DNA from: Siphonodentalium dalli
Lineage: Eukaryota > Mollusca > Scaphopoda > Gadilida > Siphonodentaliidae
Direction: 5' to 3'
Length of the DNA: 64,000 nt
Assembly: GCA_032622095.1 (NCBI GenBank)
Contig: CP136066.1
Coordinates: 199,352,978 to 199,416,977, forward strand
Every line of letters starts with the position of its first letter. Position 1 is the first letter of the stretch. Made by a program: the position numbers and the translations under genes. Below the pieces are notes generated by a model that worked only from the letters and a program-made list of their open reading frames with translations, ran no database searches and was not told the DNA's origin. Shown one piece after another: positions 57,739 through 64,000 of the stretch.

Positions 57739-58160
57739 CTGAAATATCACAACTGATCCAGATAAACCTTTCCCATGTGAAACAATCGCTTCCCGATATG
57801 CGAGGATTGGTATTACGTGGTAATAGTGTAAACAATCGCTTCCCAATATACGAAGATTGGTATTACATGGGAATAGTGTAAACAATAATTATTTGAACAC
57901 AGACAGCATATCTCATTGAAAATTTATACACAGACCAATAAACAGTTCAAATGACGGTTGGATAACAAGCCATATTGCTTATATAGAAATCCTTTGCTCG
58001 GGAACTGTTAGATCAAGTGTCAGTGCAGACATGTAGGGCAGAGAAGACAGGAATTTAATTACATGTATATAATCGTTAACGAATCATTTTAATGGACAAA
58101 TCTAGAGACGTACATCCGTTAGGATTTTCGTCGGCTTTTCAGAGACTTCACTTTAACCTG
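57739..58160 (-). other. Cadherin intron, small repeats
   Basis: A 50-bp unit occurs twice (57781 and 57831: AACAATCGCTTCCCRATATR). 57938-58060 resembles the spacer border of the foldback element near 4250-4390 (AGTTCAAATG, GGATAACAAGC, AGAAATCCTTT-CTC, AAGTGTCA). Confidence 0.65.
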
Positions 58161-60311
58161 CATGAACATCATCGGTTGGTTGGTAGTACATGAACATCAT
58201 CGGTTGGTTGGTAATACATGAACATCATCGGTTGGTTGGTAATACATGAACACCATCGGTTGGTTGGTAATACATGAACACCATCGGTTGGTTGGTAATA
58301 CATGAACACCATCGGTTGGTTGGTAACACATGAACACCATCGGTTGGTTGGTAATACATGAACACCATCGGTTGGTTGGTAACACATGAACACCATCGGT
58401 TGGTTGGTAATACATGAACACCATCGGTTGGTTGGTAACACATGAACACCATCGGTTGGTTGGTAATACATGAACACCATCGGTTGGTTGGTAATACATG
58501 AACACCATCGGTTGGTTGGTAACACATGAACACCATCGGTTGGTTGGTAGTACATGAACATCATCGGTTGGTTGGTAACACATGAACACCATCGGTTGGT
58601 TGGTAGTACATGAACACCATCGGTTGGTTGGTAACACATGAACACCATCGGTTGGTTGGTAACACATGAACACCATCGGTTGGTTGGTAATACATGAACA
58701 CCATCGGTTGGTTGGTAATACATGAACACCATCGGTTGGTTGGTAATACATGAACACCATCGGTTGGTTGGTAACACATGAACACCATCGGTTGGTTGGT
58801 AATACATGAACATCATCGGTTGGTTGGTAATACATGAACACCATCGGTTGGTTGGTAATACATGAACACCATCGGTTGGTTGGTAACACATGAACACCAT
58901 CGGTTGGTTGGTAATACATGAACACCATCGGTTGGTTGGTAACACATGAACACCATCGGTTGGTTGGTAATACATGAACACCATCGGTTGGTTGGTAACA
59001 CATGAACACCATCGGTTGGTTGGTAATACATGAACACCATCGGTTGGTTGGTAACACATGAACATCATCGGTTGGTTGGTAACACATGAACACCATCGGT
59101 TGGTTGGTAGTACATGCACACCATCGGTTGGTTGGTAACACATGAACACCATCGGTTGGTTGGTAACACATGAACACCATCGGTTGGTTGGTAATACATG
59201 AACACCATCGGTTGGTTGGTAATACATGAACACCATCGGTTGGTTGGTAATACATGAACACCATCGGTTGGTTGGTAACACATGAACACCATCGGTTGGT
59301 TGGTAATACATGAACATCATCGGTTGGTTGGTAGTACATGAACATCATCGGTTGGTTGGTAATACATGAACATCATCGGTTGGTTGGTAATACATGAACA
59401 TCATCGGTTGGTTGGTAATACATGAACATCATCGGTTGGTAATACATGAACATCATCGGTTGGTTGGTAATACATGAACATCATCGGTTGGTTGGTAATA
59501 CATGAACATCATCGGTTGGTTGGTAATACATGAACATCATCGGTTGGTTGGTAATACATGAACATCATCGGTTGGTTGGCAATACATGAACATCATCGGT
59601 TGGTTGGTAATACATGAACATCATCGGTTGGTTGGTAATACATGAACATCATCGGTTGGTTGGTAATACATGAACATCATCGGTTGGTTGGTAATACATG
59701 AACATCATCGGTTGGTTGGTAATACATGAACATCATCGGTTGGTTGGTAATACATGAACATCATCGGTTGGTTGGTAATACATGAACATCATCGGTTGGT
59801 TGGTAATACATGAACATCATCGGTTGGTTGGTAATACATGAACATCATCGGTTGGTTGGTAATACATGAACATCATCGGTTGGTTGGTAATACATGAACA
59901 TCATCGGTTGGTTGGTAATACATGAACATCATCGGTTGGTTGGTAATACATGAACACCATCGGTTGGTTGGTTGGTAATACATGAACACCATCGGTTGGT
60001 TGGTTGGTAATACATGAACACCATCGGTTGGTTGGTTGGTAATACATGAACACCATCGGTTGGTTGGTAATACATGAACATCATCGGTTGGTTGGTAATA
60101 CATGAACATCATCGGTTGGTTTGTAATACATGAACACCATCGGTTGGTTGGTTGGTAATACATGAACACCATCGGTTGGTTGGTTGGTTGGTAATACACG
60201 AACACCATCGGTTGGTTGGTAATACATGAACATCATCGGTTGGTTGGTAATACATGAACATCATCGGTTGGTTGGTAATACATGAACATCATCGGTTGGT
60301 TGGTAATACAT
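58161..60311 (-). repeat. 28-bp satellite, about 77 units, in a cadherin intron
   Basis: Unit: ACATCATCGGTTGGTTGG plus TAATACATGA. Variants CACC/CATC and TAACACATG/TAGTACATG form a higher-order pattern in the left half: equivalent blocks start at 58561, 58813 and 59065, exactly 252 bp (9 units) apart. The right half (59340-59930) is nearly uniform. Units of 32 and 36 bp (extra GGTT) appear at 59945-60200 and a 24-bp unit near 59430. The long minus-strand frames of up to 383 codons follow from the stop-free unit and are not genes. Confidence 0.95.
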
Positions 60312-61054
60312 AAGAAATGAACGGCGGTTTCAATGAGGTCATTGGATCTTGACAGCGATAAAAATTCTTAATCAAAACCGATGACCACGTTGAAACCGCC
60401 GTTTATTATTTATATTTATATACTTAAATTTATTATCAAGTAGGATTATCCGTATTTTCCACTATTTATTCAACTTAAAGTGACGAATGGAGTTCAGTCC
60501 GGACAGTTCGATTCATCGCTTTTTAGAATACCAAACATTCTGAGAATCTGTTGACGGAGGGCGGAAAAAGCGTAATTTCACAGTAAAGTATACACGTATG
60601 ACGAAATATCTTGTTTAGCTTGTAATGAGTAGAGACGTGTTGGTTTCAAGAATGATAATATCTGAAACTAACAATTAAGTTTCGGTTGTGGATGATAAGA
60701 ATTGACAACACGCCGTTCTACCATAATGATATTTTTCTGAGGTCGTTGGTCGTGTAATCAGAGGAGATGAGTTTTAGGTGCAGGGTAACAAAACTGATTA
60801 TAGACTTGGAAAACAAATTGCTTGTCAAAACCGGACTTGCTGAATAGTCAAGCAGTCGTTCGTGTCCGACAATCCCCGATGATTTCCGGGATCAATGTGT
60901 TCATAAACCTATGGACGACATTGAAAGTGACGTCACGTTACGTTCATAGGTTTATGAACACATTGAATCAGGGGGTGTGTCTACCGTAACGCTATGGGAA
61001 ATCGGAATAGATTTATAGGTGTATGTAAATATATATGTTTAAACCAACACTCAC
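60312..61054 (-). other. Cadherin intron with two hairpins
   Basis: Hairpin at 60316-60404: AAATGAACGGCGGTTTCAA and its mirror TTGAAACCGCCGTTTATT. Hairpin at 60893-60965: CAATGTGTTCATAAACCTATG, exactly mirrored, with GTGACGTCAC in the loop. These look like very short MITEs or structured RNA; nothing else seen. Confidence 0.75.
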
Positions 61055-61237
61055 GTTATCGTTGTCTCTAGCGACGATGGTTGTGATTGCCGTACCGACT
61101 GGATCTACGCTTGTCACTGAGAGGCCAGGATAAGTTCCCACGACAACCGGAGCGGCGTTATTCCGCGTCACCGTAACGCGAATCCATGCCCTCGCCGTAA
61201 GCTCTGGCGTCCCACCGTCATATGCCTCAACCCCAAT
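61055..61237 (-). CDS. Cadherin gene, exon: end of one repeat and start of the next
   Basis: Acceptor ATATATTGTCAG and donor GTGAGT (61054-61049). 183 bp, 61 codons, phase 0 at both ends. It encodes IGVEAYDGGTPELTARAWIR, VTVTRNNAAPVVVG, a loop and GTAITTIVARDNDN. The A.D.G.PELTA...V.VTV element closes one extracellular repeat. TRNNAAP replaces the usual DVNDNAP linker, so two of its calcium ligands are changed. P.GT.I.T..A.D.D begins the next repeat. The exon joins 63650-63769 (upstream) and 57616-57738 (downstream) in frame, giving a continuous cadherin repeat pattern. Part of a larger adhesion protein; membrane segment not seen. Confidence 0.9.
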
Positions 61238-62854
61238 CTGACAATATATGAACCAAGATTCATGGTAGGTAACGTTATAATTATTCACCTTCTGAGATCG
61301 CTCGATTGAGGAGAATCTGGATAGCTATTCGCCGATAGTAATCGGAGTTGTACCATGCAATGCTAGTTCCAGCGTATCTCCACAGCGGATTTAGTCTGAA
61401 ACAGCTTATCAGTCATTGTAAAATATAAAATGAGTGTGTACTTTCGGTTTTATATACATGAATGTTTGTAAAACGTTATTTTTCGTTCAAAGAAGTTATA
61501 CGCTATTCTCTAGCCCGAATCAATCATGCATGTAAACTAATTTCTAGAAAGCTATTTATTATTTTACCATGTATACGATCATCATGAAACATTGGCAATT
61601 AAAAGGACAATGAAATGCGGGCAGTTTCATAACTAAATAACGCACTCCGAATAAAAAATAACAATAATACAGATACAAAATAATGAAAACATAGCTTGCT
61701 TGAATGCCACAACTAATCGATTTAAAATAAAATAAACCCGATCGCTACCGTACTGCTGTACTATGCTGGAAATACTCAAAACGACGATCAGTTGATTTAT
61801 ATAATCATAAATATTATGTCGATTTTAGCACAAAATAATAACAAACACACAACATCATGGATCTTTCACACACACTCAACAGTGGGAGGAGCAAACTGTT
61901 GCTAGGAGACAATGTATCTGCATAACTAGTTTAATTGGGTATCAGCGTTTGATTGGTCTCGGAGAAATATCACGAAAGAGAGATCGTACCTTTTTTTATA
62001 TATATATATATAGCTACAGCAGAGGACATACATTTTGTTCGCTCTTAATTGTGAAAATTATAACAAGTGTCATGCAAAATGAGACAGAATGCCGTTAAGA
62101 TCTGGTCGATTTTTGACACATAATACTGTATTTATGTGAATCGATGACCAATCAGATTTCATACTCCACGAATTTGACCTAGATTAACCAGTTTCCAACT
62201 TGCAGCGGCGAAAAGTCATTTAAAAGTTGAAGTCCATGAATGAAGAGGAAGAAGTTTTTCGGTAGCCGGCGGAGTTGAACCACTCGTGTCGTTCCGGCAC
62301 TCGTCGTATAATTCCGCCGGCTATCTCGTGCGGTAATTATGTACAAACCACACGAAGACGGTTATATATATCTAATATGAATCGTACGTGACACTTAGTG
62401 GAGCAACCACACATGATGTGCCTCAAATTTGCCTTTTTTCGGTGACATAACGCTAATCATAATTTATGTAGGCCTAACATCATGCAGTGGTCACGACGGA
62501 GACGACATGCCAAATTGATAAGACAAAATCTTGTCATGACTTCTTCCTTTTTAGTTTTCATTTAGCTAACCAACGAAATTGATCTAATTGAAATTAACAG
62601 ACTTAAATCACAAAGATTTGAAGTAGTTACTTTCATTTTTATCGCGATGCTTCATTTCCAATTCCGCGTTTTTTTTCTTGCAAACTCCACACGGGTGCTA
62701 ACCGAAAGTCACGTGACAATTTCTCCAAAATCTATACCCGCGATCTTGAAAAATCATTGATGGATATAGAAACAATTAGATGACGTCATTCACCTGCTTT
62801 AGGTATAAGCACCCTTGCTATTACACGCTAGAATTGCAGTATTCCTGTTGTTCC
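61238..62854 (-). other. Cadherin intron
   Basis: A hairpin at 62263-62323 pairs TAGCCGGCGGA with TCCGCCGGCTA. A (TA)n tract lies near 61995. No other exon or repeat was recognised. Confidence 0.6.
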
Positions 62855-62990
62855 ATATGTACACATCCGTATGGATAAGTCTGGTCACATCCGTATGGAT
62901 AAGTCTGGTCACATCTGTATGGATAAGTCTGGTCACATCCGTGTGGATAAGTCTGGTCACATCCGTATGGATATGTCTGGCATGCGCAAT
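62855..62990. repeat. 24-bp minisatellite, five units
   Basis: CATCCGTATGGATAAGTCTG recurs every 24 bp. Because 24 is a multiple of 3, each frame reads a fixed 8-residue repeat on both strands; the short frames there are not supported as genes. Confidence 0.95.
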
Positions 62991-63030
62991 CATTTGATAT
63001 CACCCGACGTAATACCGTTCGGCTCAACCA

Positions 63031-63250
63031 TTAACCCTTTCACGGTGGGAGCTGCGCTTGTGCAGCATTAAATATCATGTTATATGTGCGAGTCTCCAAT
63101 GTGTGAACCTCGCACATATAAGAGAATATAAACTGGCTTACAAGGTCAAGGGATATTGTTAGGCCAATATTTAGGCCAAGCTCGTACTATCAGTGCATTG
63201 GCACAGAGTGTTCGCAAAATTTCAGGAAGCTCCAGTCATGGAAGGGTTAA
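63031..63250. mobile_element. piggyBac-like MITE, family M2, 220 bp
   Basis: Starts TTAACCCTTTCACGGTGGGA and ends CATGGAAGGGTTAA. TTAA target sites and CCCTTT-type inverted ends are hallmarks of piggyBac-derived MITEs. Subterminal GAGCT/AGCTC words also mirror. A related copy is at 53270-53488. Confidence 0.75.
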
Positions 63251-63334
63251 TCCAGAACTTTAAATTAAAAACATATGAAAAAAACAATACTTGTGTGTGC
63301 CTGAATTAACCTTGTAAGTGTGCTTTTTTATGGA

Positions 63335-63565
63335 CGACCAGCTGGGCGCAGCCATGCAGCAGAGCATCTGTTGCGTGGCAACGAATGCGCAGGTCGTCCT
63401 TATACTAAGTTCCTTTTCAACATGGGCGCCGCCATCTTTAATTTGATGCGGGGGCTATCTGGGAAATGTTATTGCAACTCAATTTAAACTGCAAACTTTC
63501 TCTTTTCATAAAGCTAACATAACACCATTAATTGCATAAAGGCTTACGTGTTTTTTTTCCTTTAA
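63335..63565 (-). repeat. Dispersed repeat family S, copy 2
   Basis: Reverse-complement relative of 56340-56515. The outer part forms a small hairpin: GGACGACCAGCTGGGCGCA with GCGCAGGTCGTCC. Contains GGCGCCGCCATCTT. Confidence 0.8.
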
Positions 63566-63649
63566 ACAATAGTTCATCAGTTAAATTATAAATATGGACG
63601 ACCGGAAGTGTTGCTATGCCATTCTGCCATCCTTGATGAAAAAACTTAC

Positions 63650-63769
63650 ACCATAAACTGTTCCCGTATCGAACTGTATGCCTTCCTTGGTCCTTAATTC
63701 GCCTGTCGGTTCAAGTGAAAAAAAACGTTCCTCGCTCTCCAATCTGTACATCACCTTGTTGAAAGGAGG
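63650..63769 (-). CDS. Cadherin gene, exon: middle of an extracellular repeat
   Basis: Acceptor ATATTTTCAG and donor GTAAGT (63649-63644). 120 bp, 40 codons, phase 0 at both ends. It encodes PPFNKVMYRLESEERFFSLE followed by PTGELRTKEGIQFDTGTVYG. Y.L.....FF.L.PTGEL.T...FD....Y is the standard centre of a cadherin repeat. FDTGT stands where LDRE/LDYE calcium residues usually sit. It reads directly into exon 61055-61237 (..TVYG then IGVEAYDGGTP..). This is the most upstream exon seen; the gene continues beyond the window. Confidence 0.9.
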
Positions 63770-64000
63770 CTGAAAATATGTATTTATAATGCATCATCTT
63801 AAGACATTAACCGGTGCATCTACGTATATATCATAACTAAATTGTGGTTCGTTGGTGGTCGGATTGTGTATATAATGAATCATTTACGTCATTCAATGAT
63901 TTCCTTAGATTTGTCTAGTTTACGGTTGATATCAGATGCATGTATTTATCTTACAATAAGATTATTTTTCCTTACACACATAAACGACTGGGAGGTTGCC
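63770..64000 (-). other. Cadherin intron running off the window
   Basis: AT-rich; nothing else recognised. Confidence 0.6.

Noticed and set aside
58169-59348. Two 383-codon minus-strand frames with a 28-residue repeat
   Set aside because: They are overlapping frames through the 28-bp satellite. Because 28 leaves remainder 1 on division by 3, a stop-free unit makes every frame on that strand open. No splice or promoter context supports a protein.
62263-62323. tRNA-like or SINE-head sequence (GTTGAACC near a GC-rich stem)
   Set aside because: No cloverleaf can be folded and no A or B box pair at proper spacing is seen; it is a simple inverted repeat.

Overview
This is a eukaryotic, intron-rich and repeat-dense window, very probably from a marine invertebrate (a mollusc or another lophotrochozoan fits best; this is inference). 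Reasons: AT-rich sequence, short exons bounded by GT..AG introns, extracellular MAM and cadherin domains, LINE, hAT, DIRS-like gag and Helitron-like remnants, long foldback elements, and many minisatellites and poly-G runs. There are no bacterial operons, CRISPR arrays, rRNA genes or tRNA genes.

Only two host genes can be supported, both on the minus strand and both seen in part. A MAM-domain gene has three exons (20390-20527, 14572-14834, 10236-10329) that join in frame into one nearly complete MAM domain. A broken duplicate of its first exon lies at 20163-20292. A cadherin gene occupies the right end (exons 63650-63769, 61055-61237, 57616-57738 and 55901-55994, with a further candidate at 56862-56954). 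Its exons encode halves of extracellular cadherin repeats and most are phase 0. Both genes run off what can be seen, and no promoter, start codon or polyadenylation site could be placed. A few isolated candidate exons (27353-27404, 40492-40651, 41006-41221) are weak.

Layout. 1-2.0 kb: tandem repeats ending in a Helitron-like 3' end. 2.2-6.9 kb: a DIRS-like gag gene split by a 3,878-bp foldback element with 1.66-kb inverted arms and an 8-bp target duplication. 7.8-9.1 kb: a dispersed repeat carrying a hAT transposase fragment. 10.2-20.5 kb: the MAM gene. 20.8-26.4 kb: a second copy of the dispersed repeat, interrupted by a LINE with a 15-bp target duplication. 26.7-30.7 kb: small duplications and minisatellites. 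30.8-32.2 kb: a truncated second LINE. 32.3-34.3 kb: a 34-bp satellite. 34.8-38 kb: diverged duplicates with hAT-type ends. 39.3-40.3 kb: a long tandem repeat. 41.8-46.8 kb: a second, older giant foldback. 48-55.8 kb: small foldback and piggyBac-like MITEs and a local duplication. 55.9-64 kb: the cadherin gene, whose introns hold 25-bp, 28-bp and 24-bp minisatellites.

The most unusual structure is the 25-bp array at 56996-57615. It abuts a cadherin exon, and its unit looks like that exon's last bases plus its splice donor, so the array presents a ladder of 5' splice-site copies. Other points of interest are the recent foldback in gag, the MAM exon copy whose donor is GT-to-AT, two candidate in-frame exons for the same part of one cadherin repeat, and higher-order structure in both satellites.
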